Assembly (NCBI GenBank): GCA_964372165.1
Contig: CAYJPT010000008.1
Location: forward strand, 1 to 29,646
Origin: CAYJAD01 sp964372165
GTDB taxonomy: Bacteria > Desulfobacterota > Desulfovibrionia > Desulfovibrionales > Desulfovibrionaceae
DNA: 29,646 nucleotides
Reading direction: 5' to 3'
Part shown: one piece after another, positions 17,026-25,627 of the stretch
Numbering within the stretch: position 1 is the stretch's first letter
How the letters are laid out: every line of letters starts with the position of its first letter
The notes under the pieces: model-generated
What the model was told of the DNA's origin: nothing
What the model saw: only the letters and a program-made list of their open reading frames with translations
Databases searched by the model: none
Translations under genes and position numbers: made by a program

Positions 17026-17053
17026 AATACATAATATGTATATATTATGTATT
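17026..17053. repeat. 11-bp AT-only palindrome in the operon leader
   Basis: AATACATAATA (17026-17036) and TATTATGTATT (17043-17053) are perfect inverted copies around TGTATA. A smaller pair, GTTTGT (17003-17008) and ACAAAC (17020-17025), lies just before it. The site could be an operator for a dimeric repressor; no known consensus is assigned. Confidence 0.45.
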
Positions 17054-17153
17054 ATTTCAATCAATTAACCAAAGAGAATACTGCACTGCCCTACCCTTGG
17101 CAAAAAATCATTTAGCATGTATTATATCCCATTGTACATTGAGGGGTATATTT

Positions 17154-17612
17154 ATGAGCAGATTACCGTGGCCAGAATATTTTATGCGCATCACCTATAT
17201 GGTAGCAGAGCGTAGCACTTGCTGCAGACGTAAAGTTGGAGCAATTGCCGTTAAGGATAAACATATCCTTGCCACAGGGTATAATGGAGCACCTGCCAAT
17301 GTTGCACATTGCTTAGACATTGGTTGTTTGCGTCAAAAAATGGGTATCCCTTCAGGGCAAAGGCATGAAATATGCCGCGGCTTACACGCTGAACAAAATG
17401 TTATTATCCAAGCAGCCTTACATGGCACACATCTTGGAAATAGTGAATTGTATTGCACCACGTTCCCATGTGTGCAATGCAGTAAAATGCTTATAAATTG
17501 CGGCGTTAAGCAAATATATTATGTTGAATATTACCCTGATGATCTGGCTATTGAAATGTTAGCGGAGGCAGGCATCACATTAAAACAAGTACCTCATCCT
17601 TATGGAGAGTAA
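17154..17612 (+). CDS. Deoxycytidylate (dCMP) deaminase, ComEB family
   Basis: A 152-residue zinc enzyme that converts dCMP to dUMP for dTTP synthesis. The zinc site is His78-Ala-Glu80 in GLHAEQNVI with Cys106 and Cys109 in FPCVQCS; an extra cysteine-rich patch (STCCRRKVGAI, CLDIGCLR) is typical of bacterial dCMP deaminases. The longest frame starts at 16953, but ATG at 17154 has GAGGGG seven bases upstream and gives the family's N-terminus MSRLPWPEYFM and usual length. Its stop lies beside the RBS and start of ribD, so it heads the riboflavin operon. Both it and the RibD deaminase domain belong to the cytidine deaminase superfamily but are clearly distinct here. Confidence 0.93.
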   Translation: MSRLPWPEYFMRITYMVAERSTCCRRKVGAIAVKDKHILATGYNGAPANVAHCLDIGCLRQKMGIPSGQRHEICRGLHAEQNVIIQAALHGTHLGNSELYCTTFPCVQCSKMLINCGVKQIYYVEYYPDDLAIEMLAEAGITLKQVPHPYGE

Positions 17613-17616
17613 AGTA

Positions 17617-18753
17617 ATGAATATAGATTCATTTGCTCCGCATATGCGCCATGCCATCGCAATTGCGGAAGCTGCACGTTATACAGCCTACCCCAATCCT
17701 ACAGTTGGCGCTGTATTAGTCAAGCAAGATCAAATTGTAGCCCAAGGTTGGCACAAAGAATATGGCGGCGCTCATGCAGAAATAAATTGTTTGGAAAATG
17801 CCAGACAAAATAATATTGATTTACAAGACTGTACCTTGGTTGTCACTCTTGAGCCATGTAATCATCATGGCAAAACGCCACCCTGTGCAGAGGCTATTGT
17901 AAAATCAGGCATTAAACATGTAGTAATAGGTATACGTGACCCAAATACTAAAGCCAGTGGTGGAGTTGAATATTTACAAAATAAAGGCATTGAAGTAAGT
18001 GTTGGGGTTGAGGAAGATTTGTGTCGTGACCTTATTGCTGATTTTATTGTCCGTCAAGAAGGTGTACGCCCCTATGTAATGCTAAAAATGGCTAGCACCA
18101 TTGATGGGCGCATTGCCACACGTAGTGGGCATTCACAATGGATAAGTGGTGAAGCATCACGTAATAAAATTCAAGAGTTACGCGCAAATATTGCACGATG
18201 TGGTGGGGCAGTTATTATTGGCGGTGGAACATTTCGCAATGATAACCCACGCCTAACAATACATGAAGCCTCAGTTGATACGCCTCAGCCCCTAGCCTGT
18301 GTTGTGGCGTCTCGCTTACCGGAGGCTAACCTTGATCATTACCTTTTACAAAAAAGACCAACGCAAACTATTTTCTTCACATCTCCTGCGGCGGCGGCTT
18401 CGCCAAAAGCAAAAGCACTTGAACAAATAGGTGTTCGTGTCTGGTCAGAAAATCCAAGTACGCCAAGGCAACCACTACCGTCCTTAAACTCATTACTTTT
18501 GCGTCTACGCTCTGAGCTTAATTGCAACTATGTATTATGTGAGGGTGGAGGCAAACTAGCTTTAAGTTTTTTAGAGCAAGGTCTTATTGATGAATTTTAT
18601 TTACACTTAAGCCCACGTGTCTTAGGAGACAATGAGGCATATCCTATTTTTGACGGAAGAAGCCCACTGCATATGGATGAAGCACTTGGACTACGCATTA
18701 CTAACTTTAATTTGTGTGACCAAGATATGCACATTACGTTAAGGCCAAAATAG
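17617..18753 (+). CDS. ribD: Riboflavin biosynthesis protein RibD (deaminase/reductase)
   Basis: A 378-residue bifunctional enzyme for the second and third steps of riboflavin synthesis from GTP. The N-terminal deaminase domain (1-145) has the zinc ligands His53 in GGAHAEINCL, Cys81 and Cys90 in LEPCNHHGKTPPCAEA. The C-terminal NADPH-dependent reductase domain (about 150-378) has VMLKMASTIDGRIAT, SGEASRNKIQELRA, IIGGGTFRNDNPRLT and LCEGGGKLALSFL. The longest frame begins at 17602, but ATG at 17617 is chosen because GGAGAG (17604-17609) lies seven bases upstream. The stop TAG overlaps the GTG start of ribE. Confidence 0.95.
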   Translation: MNIDSFAPHMRHAIAIAEAARYTAYPNPTVGAVLVKQDQIVAQGWHKEYGGAHAEINCLENARQNNIDLQDCTLVVTLEPCNHHGKTPPCAEAIVKSGIKHVVIGIRDPNTKASGGVEYLQNKGIEVSVGVEEDLCRDLIADFIVRQEGVRPYVMLKMASTIDGRIATRSGHSQWISGEASRNKIQELRANIARCGGAVIIGGGTFRNDNPRLTIHEASVDTPQPLACVVASRLPEANLDHYLLQKRPTQTIFFTSPAAAASPKAKALEQIGVRVWSENPSTPRQPLPSLNSLLLRLRSELNCNYVLCEGGGKLALSFLEQGLIDEFYLHLSPRVLGDNEAYPIFDGRSPLHMDEALGLRITNFNLCDQDMHITLRPK

Positions 18754-19403
18754 TGTTTACAGGTATTATCAACGGGCAAGGAAAAATTTTTTCCGTGCAA
18801 AAAAATGGACAAGAAACAAGACTCATTATACAAGCCCTCTTTGCTCTTGATAACATTGAGCTTGGTGAATCCATAGCCGTCAATGGCGTATGTTTAACTG
18901 TAGAAAGTGCAAAAGAGCACAGTTTTGGTGCATATGCCTCAGCAGAGACCATGAGCCGCACCAATCTTGGCGCATTGACTCAAGATAGCCTTGTAAATCT
19001 CGAACGTGCCTTGGCACTTGGTCAGCGTTTTGGTGGGCACATTGTAAGCGGTCATGTAGATACATTAGCAGAGGTTGAAAGTATTGTTGATGTAGGACAA
19101 TCTAGATGCATTCGCTTAACCTTTGACACAAAATATGCGCCAGAAATTATAAGCAAAGGTTCTGTAACTCTTGATGGTATAAGCTTAACTATTAACGAAT
19201 GTGGTACTGATTTTCTTGAGGTTAATGTCATACCTGAAACATGGAGCACAACCACGGTTAAGCAGTGGAAAGTTGGCGGCTTCGTTAACTTAGAAACAGA
19301 TATTATTGGGAAATATGTTCGCCATATGTTAACACCTTGGCAAGGTGAACAAAGCAAAAGCAACGTAAGTTTACAATTACTTGCGGAAAACGGTTTTATA
19401 TAA
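18753..19403 (+). CDS. ribE: Riboflavin synthase alpha subunit
   Basis: A 216-residue enzyme that dismutates two 6,7-dimethyl-8-ribityllumazine molecules to riboflavin and a pyrimidine. Two lumazine-binding barrels are present: residues 1-97 (MFTGIINGQGKI, SIAVNGVCLTV) and 98-195 (GGHIVSGHVDTLAEV, SVTLDGISLTIN). The conserved MFTGI start is encoded from a GTG codon that shares its first base with the ribD stop (TAGTG), so translation is coupled. AAGG lies ten bases upstream. Some annotation schemes call this gene ribC rather than ribE. Confidence 0.95.
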   Translation: MFTGIINGQGKIFSVQKNGQETRLIIQALFALDNIELGESIAVNGVCLTVESAKEHSFGAYASAETMSRTNLGALTQDSLVNLERALALGQRFGGHIVSGHVDTLAEVESIVDVGQSRCIRLTFDTKYAPEIISKGSVTLDGISLTINECGTDFLEVNVIPETWSTTTVKQWKVGGFVNLETDIIGKYVRHMLTPWQGEQSKSNVSLQLLAENGFI

Positions 19404-19438
19404 TATTTAACTTTCAAAAATATATTAAAGGAAAACAC

Positions 19439-20653
19439 ATGCCTCTTTGTAGCATTCAAGAAGCCATTGAAGAAATACGTCAAGGTAAAATGATTATCCT
19501 TGTTGATGATGAGGATAGAGAAAATGAGGGAGACCTCACCATTGCCGCTGAACATGTTACACCTGAAGTTATAAACTTTATGGCCAAGTATGGTCGTGGG
19601 CTCATATGTTTGCCGCTTAGTGCCGAGCGTTGCGATAACCTTGGACTTGGACTTATGACCCAACGCAATGGCTCAAAATTTGGTACAAACTTTACCGTAT
19701 CCATTGAAGCTCGCCACGGCGTAACGACAGGCATCTCTGCAAAGGATAGAGCCACTACAATTTTAGCAGCAGTAGCTGATGATGTTCGCCAAGAAGACAT
19801 TGTAACACCGGGGCACATTTTTCCACTACGTGCTAGACCGGGTGGAGTTTTAGCAAGGGCTGGACAAACAGAAGGTAGTGTTGACTTAGCTCACCTTGCC
19901 GGCTGCAAAGATGCTGCAGTCATATGCGAAATTATGAATGATGATGGTGAAATGGCGCGTATGCCAGAGCTTGAAATATTTGCCGAAAAGCACAATTTAA
20001 AAATTGCGGCAGTAAAAGATCTTATTCATTATCGCATGCAACGTGGACAGGTATCTGTACAAAGAGTTGGCGAAGCACATTTGCCAACTATGTTTGGAGA
20101 TTTCACAGTATATGCATATGAAAACGCCATGGAAAGCGGCACACACCTTGCCTTGGTAAAAGGTGAATTTACTGACCAACAAGATGTATTAGTAAGAGTG
20201 CATAGCGAATGCCTAACAGGTGATGCCCTTGGTTCATTGCGTTGCGACTGCCGTGGACAGCTTGGTGCTGCTTTAAGACAAATTGAAAAAGAAGGCTGCG
20301 GCGTATTAGTTTATATGCGTCAAGAAGGACGTGGTATTGGTCTTGCTAATAAAATTAAAGCTTATGGTCTACAAGACCAAGGTCTTGATACAGTTGAGGC
20401 CAATGAGAAATTAGGTTTTGCTCCAGATTTACGTGACTATGGTACAGGAGCTCAAATCCTTGTTGACTTAGGCATTCGCAAAATGCGCATGCTCACAAAC
20501 AACCCCAAGAAAATTGTTGGCATTAAAGGTTATGGCATTGAAATTGTTGACCGTGTACCCATTGAGGTTGATGCCTGCCCCGACAATCAATCTTATTTAA
20601 AAACAAAAAAAGATAAAATGGGACATTTGCTAACCAAGGATTGCAATAAATAA
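19439..20653 (+). CDS. ribBA: Bifunctional DHBP synthase / GTP cyclohydrolase II
   Basis: A 404-residue fusion that supplies both precursors of riboflavin. Residues 1-200 form 3,4-dihydroxy-2-butanone 4-phosphate synthase, with the acidic loop DDEDRENEGDL at 23-33 and RPGGVLARAGQTEGSVDLA. Residues 201-404 form GTP cyclohydrolase II, with zinc ligands Cys258, Cys269 and Cys271 in CLTGDALGSLRCDC and the active-site stretch YMRQEGRGIGL. Both halves look intact, unlike fusions with a decayed second half. AAAGGA lies six bases before the ATG, 35 bases after ribE. Confidence 0.96.
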   Translation: MPLCSIQEAIEEIRQGKMIILVDDEDRENEGDLTIAAEHVTPEVINFMAKYGRGLICLPLSAERCDNLGLGLMTQRNGSKFGTNFTVSIEARHGVTTGISAKDRATTILAAVADDVRQEDIVTPGHIFPLRARPGGVLARAGQTEGSVDLAHLAGCKDAAVICEIMNDDGEMARMPELEIFAEKHNLKIAAVKDLIHYRMQRGQVSVQRVGEAHLPTMFGDFTVYAYENAMESGTHLALVKGEFTDQQDVLVRVHSECLTGDALGSLRCDCRGQLGAALRQIEKEGCGVLVYMRQEGRGIGLANKIKAYGLQDQGLDTVEANEKLGFAPDLRDYGTGAQILVDLGIRKMRMLTNNPKKIVGIKGYGIEIVDRVPIEVDACPDNQSYLKTKKDKMGHLLTKDCNK

Positions 20654-20671
20654 GGAAAAAGGAAATATACA

Positions 20672-21142
20672 ATGACAAAGCTTAATACCATTGAAGGACA
20701 GCTAGATGCTAAGGGCTTAAAATTTACCATTATTGCCACACGATTTAATGATTTTATTGTGGATCGTCTTGTGGGAGGAGCAGTTGATTATTTGGTGCGG
20801 CATGGTTGTAATGAAAACGATATAACTGTTGTGCGCATTCCGGGTGCATTTGAAATGCCGATAGTTTGCAAAAAAATCGCTGAAAAAAAGCATTGCGACG
20901 CAATTATTGCCTTAGGTGCTGTTATTCGTGGGGGAACACCACACTTTGAGTTTGTGGCGTCAGAAGCAACTAAGGGCTTAGCTCATGTATCCTTAGAGTT
21001 TGGAGTGCCTATTGGATTTGGTTTGCTAACAACAGATAACTTGGAACAAGCCATTGAGCGTGCAGGCTCAAAAGCTGGCAACAAAGGTGTTGAAGCTGCA
21101 TCAGCCGTGCTTGAAACAGTGCGTGTACTCGAACAACTTTAG
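20672..21142 (+). CDS. ribH: 6,7-dimethyl-8-ribityllumazine synthase
   Basis: A 156-residue enzyme that condenses 5-amino-6-ribitylaminouracil with dihydroxybutanone phosphate; it assembles into pentamers or 60-mer capsids. RIPGAFEMP (55-63), GAVIRGGTPHFEFVASEA with catalytic His91, and the phosphate-binding region GLLTTDNLEQAIERAG are all present. An AAAAAGGAA ribosome binding site precedes the ATG, 18 bases after ribBA. It completes the riboflavin block; RibD, RibE, RibBA and RibH are all here. Confidence 0.96.
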   Translation: MTKLNTIEGQLDAKGLKFTIIATRFNDFIVDRLVGGAVDYLVRHGCNENDITVVRIPGAFEMPIVCKKIAEKKHCDAIIALGAVIRGGTPHFEFVASEATKGLAHVSLEFGVPIGFGLLTTDNLEQAIERAGSKAGNKGVEAASAVLETVRVLEQL

Positions 21143-21169
21143 TTTTAACTAACAATATTTCAGACAATT

Positions 21170-21634
21170 ATGCAAAAAAAAAATACAAGACGCCACGAGC
21201 GTAGCCTTGCCTTCCAGGTACTTTATGCCATATCATTTGCAAATATTAAAGACCTTGATGACTTAAGTAATGCCTTTTATAAATCTCCGGACAATGACTG
21301 TGCTGAGCAAGAATCTATGCACGAATACCCTAAGGGCTTTGCATGGGATTTAGTAAAAGGGGTTTGGACTAACAGCCAAGAGTTAGATGAGCTAATCACT
21401 CAATTTTCTCATAATTGGCGTGTTGATCGCATGGGGCGCATTGAGCTTACTGTTTTACGCATGGGTCTTTTTGAAATGCTATACAAAAGTGACATTCCAA
21501 CTAAGGTTGCCATCAATGAAGCTCTAGAACTTGCTAAACAATTTGGTGAGCAAAGCGCACTTGCTTTTATAAATGGCATACTTGACAGCACTGCTAAAGC
21601 CCTAGAAAGTGGGCAAATTCAATGTCGCAGTTAA
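21170..21634 (+). CDS. nusB: Transcription antitermination factor NusB
   Basis: A 154-residue all-helical RNA-binding protein that with NusE (S10) supports rRNA antitermination. RRHERSLAFQVLYAISF matches the N-terminal NusB signature, and VDRMGRIELTVLRMGLFEML with KVAINEALELAKQFG and FINGILD match the core of the C-terminal half. It follows ribH by 27 bases, the common ribH-nusB pairing. No Shine-Dalgarno sequence is visible before the ATG, so its translation may depend on coupling with ribH. Confidence 0.93.
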   Translation: MQKKNTRRHERSLAFQVLYAISFANIKDLDDLSNAFYKSPDNDCAEQESMHEYPKGFAWDLVKGVWTNSQELDELITQFSHNWRVDRMGRIELTVLRMGLFEMLYKSDIPTKVAINEALELAKQFGEQSALAFINGILDSTAKALESGQIQCRS

Positions 21635-21682
21635 ATATATTTTTGGATACATAAAAAACAAAATTTAAGTAAGGGTTGTTTC

Positions 21683-24196
21683 ATGGCACAAGAAAAATAC
21701 ATACACAATAATATTGAAGAAAAATGGCAAAGTTTTTGGGATAAAAATCAAAGCTTTGCCTGCGACCATCACAGTGATAAGCCTAAGTATTATGTGTTGG
21801 AAATGCTGCCATATCCATCCGGAAATATCCACATGGGTCATGTGCGTAACTACTCAATCGGAGATGTGGCTGCACGCTTTCGCCGCATGCAAGGCTTTAA
21901 TGTACTTCATCCTATGGGCTGGGATGCACTTGGCTTGCCGGCAGAAAATGCTGCCATAAAAAACAATACGCATCCTGCAGCGTGGACATTTTCTAATATT
22001 GACAATATGCGCACGCAGCTAAAACGCCTTGGTTACTCTTATGATTGGGATAGAGAAGTTGCCACATGCGTGCCGGAATATTATGGCTGGGAACAGCTTT
22101 TTTTCTTAAAAATGTATGAAAAGGGCTTAATATACCGCAAAAAAGCTCCGCAAAACTGGTGTCCATCTTGCAACACAGTACTTGCCAATGAACAAGTAAT
22201 AGATGGTATTTGCTGGAGATGCGACAGTGCAGTTGAGCAAAAAGATCTAACACAGTGGTTTGTGCGCATAACAGCATATGCTGAAGAACTATTAAACGAT
22301 CTTGAAAAATTGCAAAAAGGCTGGCCTGAGCGTGTTATTACCATGCAACACAATTGGATTGGAAAGTCCAACGGGGCAGATATTGCTTTCCCCTTAGAAA
22401 AACCAGCTCCGGACACTAAGGAGATACACGTTTTTACCACAAGACCAGATACTGTATTTGGTGTAACATTTATGACCCTTGCCCCTGAGCATCCATTAGT
22501 TGAGCATCTAATTACCAATAGTCCCAATGAAGCACAGGCGCGTGCCTTTATTGAGCGTATCCGCAATATGGACCGCTTAGACCGCCAAGCTGATAATTTA
22601 GAAAAAGAGGGCGTTGCTACCGGAGCTTTTTGCTTACATCCCTTTAGTGGCAAAAAAATTCCTATTTGGCTTGGAAATTTTGTTTTAGCAGACTACGGCA
22701 CAGGAGCAGTAATGGGCGTACCCGCTCATGACCAACGGGATTTTGAATTTTCAAAAAAATATAATTTACCCATGCAAGCAGTTATCCAACCGGAAAATTG
22801 CGAAACTCTTAACCCAGCAACCATGCAAGAAGCTTGGGTTGGTACAGGCACGATGTTTAATTCTGCTGAATTTGATAACTTAGCAAATGAAGAAGGCAAA
22901 GTGGCTGTTGCCAAAGCACTTGAAGCTAAAGGGCTTGGAAAGTTTACCATACAATACCGTTTGAGAGATTGGAATATATCACGTCAACGCTATTGGGGAG
23001 CACCCATTCCAATGATTTACTGCGATCATTGCAATGTTGTACCAGAGCGTGAAGAAAACCTACCAATAGTGCTACCACTTGATGTAAAAACTGAAAGTAA
23101 TGGCAGCTCACCCCTACCGCAAACAGAATCGTTTTATCAGTGTACTTGCCCAATTTGTCAAAGACCTGCACGGCGAGAAACTGATACTATGGATACATTT
23201 GTAGAATCATCTTGGTATTTTGCTCGCTATGCCGATGCAAAAAACACTAAAGAGCCATTTGATAAAGATATTATCAATTATTGGTTGCCTGTAGATCAAT
23301 ACATAGGTGGAGTTGAGCATGCTATTTTACACCTACTTTACTCTCGCTTTTTCACCAAGGCTTTACGAGATTTAGGATTTTTACCAAAAGACTTGGATGA
23401 ACCATTTAGCAATTTACTTACTCAAGGCATGGTGCTTATGGGTGGGGCAAAAATGTCAAAGTCCAAGGGTAATGTTGTAGATCCAAGTGTCATGATTCAA
23501 AAATATGGTGCTGATACAGTACGCTTATTTTGCCTTTTCGCTGCCCCACCAGAAAGAGATTTTGACTGGTCAGATGCAGGCATGGAAGGTGCTTCACGCT
23601 TTCTTAATCGAGTGTGGCGTCTTTTTTATGAGGAGCGAGCATATTTAACTCCCATGTTAGCATGTTCTTCCACAGCCCAAGATGCAATAGATGATATTGC
23701 ACGTAATCTACGCCGCAAAGAACATTTAACGGCTAAAAAAGTACATGATGATATTGCAAAATATCAGCTCAACACTGCCATTGCCGCCATCATGGAACTT
23801 GTTAACACCATGTATGTTGCGCGTGAACATTTACACAAAGATCAGTGTGCAAATAAAGTTTTTTCTTCAGCTATGGCTACAGTACTAACCCTATTAAGCC
23901 CCTTTACTCCCCATATTGCTGAAGAATTGTGGCAAGACTTAGGACATAGTGAGCAGCTCACAGAAGCTACATGGCCAACATGGCAAGATGATGCCATTGC
24001 CCAAGATGTTGTTACCATAGTTGTGCAAATAAACGGGAAATTGCGCGGTAAAATAGAAATGCCTGTTGACAGCCCTAAAGATGAGCTAGAAAAGCAAGCA
24101 CTTGCAGATGAGGGTGTACAAAAGCATTTAGCTGGAAAAAGTATTCGTAAGGTTATTATTGTACCGAACAAATTAGTAAATATTGTTGCCGGATAA
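21683..24196 (+). CDS. leuS: Leucyl-tRNA synthetase
   Basis: An 837-residue class I synthetase that charges tRNA-Leu; length is normal for a bacterial enzyme. The HIGH-type signature is PYPSGNIHMGHVRNY (about residues 43-57), and KMSKS is at 590-594. Cys pairs in CPSCNT/CWRCD and CDHC/CPIC mark zinc-binding insertions. The CP1 editing domain lies between, with TTRPDTVFGVTFM and the acidic YGTGAVMGVPAHDQRDFEF. The anticodon-binding helices and the C-terminal domain ending IIVPNKLVNIVAG are intact. AAGGG lies about nine bases before the ATG. Confidence 0.97.
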   Translation: MAQEKYIHNNIEEKWQSFWDKNQSFACDHHSDKPKYYVLEMLPYPSGNIHMGHVRNYSIGDVAARFRRMQGFNVLHPMGWDALGLPAENAAIKNNTHPAAWTFSNIDNMRTQLKRLGYSYDWDREVATCVPEYYGWEQLFFLKMYEKGLIYRKKAPQNWCPSCNTVLANEQVIDGICWRCDSAVEQKDLTQWFVRITAYAEELLNDLEKLQKGWPERVITMQHNWIGKSNGADIAFPLEKPAPDTKEIHVFTTRPDTVFGVTFMTLAPEHPLVEHLITNSPNEAQARAFIERIRNMDRLDRQADNLEKEGVATGAFCLHPFSGKKIPIWLGNFVLADYGTGAVMGVPAHDQRDFEFSKKYNLPMQAVIQPENCETLNPATMQEAWVGTGTMFNSAEFDNLANEEGKVAVAKALEAKGLGKFTIQYRLRDWNISRQRYWGAPIPMIYCDHCNVVPEREENLPIVLPLDVKTESNGSSPLPQTESFYQCTCPICQRPARRETDTMDTFVESSWYFARYADAKNTKEPFDKDIINYWLPVDQYIGGVEHAILHLLYSRFFTKALRDLGFLPKDLDEPFSNLLTQGMVLMGGAKMSKSKGNVVDPSVMIQKYGADTVRLFCLFAAPPERDFDWSDAGMEGASRFLNRVWRLFYEERAYLTPMLACSSTAQDAIDDIARNLRRKEHLTAKKVHDDIAKYQLNTAIAAIMELVNTMYVAREHLHKDQCANKVFSSAMATVLTLLSPFTPHIAEELWQDLGHSEQLTEATWPTWQDDAIAQDVVTIVVQINGKLRGKIEMPVDSPKDELEKQALADEGVQKHLAGKSIRKVIIVPNKLVNIVAG

Positions 24197-24264
24197 TTTT
24201 ATTTATTATTCTAGTGCAATTTAACACCCTTTGGAGAGGTTAAGCAAAAGAACCTGAAAACACT

Positions 24265-25239
24265 ATGGCAAGACCAAGTTTTTATTTTTGCGCCTGCCCT
24301 GATGCTGGGCTGACCAAAGCACATATTGAAGATCTCATACACGTACACCCCCCAAGTGGTGCTGGGCTGAGTAGTGCTTGGCAACGCCATGTTTATTGGG
24401 GTGATGAGGAATTACCGCAAAGTTTTTGGAAGCATTTAACTATACAAGGGCTTTTTAACACCCCCATACTACTTATAGTACGAAATGCTCAAAATATCCC
24501 TGCAGCTACTTGGAAACTTCTATCTAAAACACTTGCAACATCCAAGGATAACACGTGGTTGATACTTTGCCTTGAAGTTGGATTTGAAAAAAAACAAGCT
24601 AAAATTCCAGCACATATTTCCAAATTAAAGTGCTTTGAGGTAGCAAAAAAGCAAGGTTTTTTTTGGCAAAGCTCTGGTCTAGATAGTCAAGATATCAAGC
24701 GTTATATTCAAAATAGAGCCAAGGTATGCAAGTTAAATTTTGCACCAGATGCCTTAGAGGCATTTTGCACATCAACCTTGCCAGACGCAACAGCCATAGA
24801 GCAAGAATTACAAAAGCTTATATTGCTAACAACGGACGGCAATATAACTCTAGATATGATAAGTACCGGTGCATATATACCGGATTCAAATGTTTTTGCC
24901 TTTATTTCATTTATACAAGCTGGCAACATTACTGCAGCATGGAATGAAATTTACAAAGGGCAAAAAGATGTAGCCGCATTATTATTTCCATTTTTGGGAT
25001 TATTATCACGAGAGGCTCGTACCCTTTGGCAAATTTTAGCTAAAGAGCAGGTATATATTCACTTTTCTGTAGCTAAAAGTAAAGAGTCTTGTGCTCATAA
25101 ATTGGGCTTTAGCGGTGTGGCAGAAATTTTTTCATACATTGTGCATGCCGAACAACAAGTTAAAAGTGGAGAGTGTGACCCTGAACAAGCCTTGGAAAGT
25201 ATGGTTGTCAACTTGGTACGACTATTTAGTCGGCACTAA
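24265..25239 (+). CDS. holA: DNA polymerase III delta subunit
   Basis: A 324-residue protein matching the clamp-loader delta subunit in size, context and pattern. It has a degenerate AAA+ N-terminal domain (GLFNTPILLIVRNAQNIPAATWKLLSKTLAT, WLILCLEV) without Walker motifs, as expected for delta, and a helical C-terminal collar (NVFAFISFIQAGNITAAWNEI, LLFPFLGLLSREARTLWQIL, AEQQVKSGECDPEQALESMVVNLVRLF). Delta opens the beta sliding clamp for loading. The ATG at 24265 is the only start codon in frame after a stop at 24241; a GGAGAGG sequence lies 25 bases upstream, too far to serve it. The leuS-holA pairing is common. It is the last gene of the operon. Confidence 0.8.
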   Translation: MARPSFYFCACPDAGLTKAHIEDLIHVHPPSGAGLSSAWQRHVYWGDEELPQSFWKHLTIQGLFNTPILLIVRNAQNIPAATWKLLSKTLATSKDNTWLILCLEVGFEKKQAKIPAHISKLKCFEVAKKQGFFWQSSGLDSQDIKRYIQNRAKVCKLNFAPDALEAFCTSTLPDATAIEQELQKLILLTTDGNITLDMISTGAYIPDSNVFAFISFIQAGNITAAWNEIYKGQKDVAALLFPFLGLLSREARTLWQILAKEQVYIHFSVAKSKESCAHKLGFSGVAEIFSYIVHAEQQVKSGECDPEQALESMVVNLVRLFSRH

Positions 25240-25278
25240 AAAACTATGAACTTGTTGTCATTGTAACTTTAAAGCATC

Positions 25279-25627
25279 AAAAGTCTATAGAAAAATTGCC
25301 AAAAACCAAGTATGAAATACGACTTTTCCGGCAATTTTTCGGCACCAATACGCTTGTTTTTTACGCGCCGACTAACGAAATTTTTCTGAAAGAAAAATTT
25401 CGCGCCACGTAAAATGAGCCAGAATTGCGTTGCGTGCTATTCTCGTAAGCTGCGTTTTACTCAGCTAACGGGAGCGGCTTCGCCACCCGTTGGGTCGAAT
25501 TTCTGGCGGCCGCAAAGCGGCATTTGGAGTGAGCGTGTTTATGCCAAAGGTGGTCTTTAGACCACCGTGGTGCCTTTCTGAAAAATACGTGGAAACGTGT
25601 TTTTCAGCATCGATTGACTATTTAGTC
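25279..25627. ncRNA. Dense hairpin array, candidate structured RNA or composite repeat
   Basis: Perfect or near-perfect hairpins follow one another: GAAAAATTGCC (25290-25300) with GGCAATTTTTC (25330-25340); CGAAATTTTTC (25376-25386) with GAAAAATTTCG (25392-25402), enclosed by TTTTACG/CGTAAAA; GCCAGAA (25419-25425) with TTCTGGC (25501-25507) enclosing AACGGG/CCCGTT; GCCGC/GCGGC (25509-25521); GGCAT/ATGCC (25519-25545); GGTGGTC/GACCACC (25549-25566); CTGAAAAATACGT (25578-25590) with ACGTGTTTTTCAG (25595-25607); GACTA/TAGTC (25616-25627). AAAAGTC (25279-25285) could also pair with GACTTTT (25321-25327), which crosses the first hairpin. The first hairpin, ending in a T run, could terminate the riboflavin-holA operon. 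A transcript is not proven; a composite intergenic repeat is equally likely. Confidence 0.5.
25290..25340 (+). terminator. Probable terminator of the riboflavin-leuS-holA operon
   Basis: An 11-bp perfect stem, GAAAAATTGCC (25290-25300) and GGCAATTTTTC (25330-25340), with a 29-nt loop, lies 51 bases after the holA stop. The right arm ends GGCAATTTTT, as in intrinsic terminators, though the long loop makes it less than ideal. Confidence 0.5.

Larger units (their letters stand above)
16705..17153. other. Divergent intergenic region with hairpins and a candidate promoter
   Basis: 449 AT-rich bases between the HD gene and the dCMP deaminase gene. It holds a terminator-like hairpin (16799-16840), a candidate plus-strand promoter (16849-16876) and an 11-bp AT palindrome (17026-17053). 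An open frame continues upstream from the deaminase to 16953, but it is AT-biased, has no RBS and matches nothing in the family, so it is taken as leader. No FMN riboswitch consensus is visible ahead of the riboflavin genes. Confidence 0.55.

Noticed and set aside
16953..17153. N-terminal extension of the dCMP deaminase
   Set aside because: The extension is AT-biased, has no RBS, matches nothing in the family, and a perfect RBS precedes ATG 17154.
16705..17153. FMN riboswitch before the riboflavin operon
   Set aside because: The conserved RFN sequence blocks are not seen in either the divergent region or the gaps between the rib genes.
19052..19663. A 203-codon minus-strand frame across the ribE/ribBA junction
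   Set aside because: It is antisense to two well-supported genes and their spacer; no RBS or protein signature.
22081..22653. A 190-codon minus-strand frame inside leuS
   Set aside because: It is antisense to conserved synthetase sequence, with codon use unlike real genes here.
25485..25510. tRNA T-arm-like GGGTCGAAT
   Set aside because: No acceptor, D or anticodon arm fits around it, and the bases are better placed in the neighbouring hairpins.
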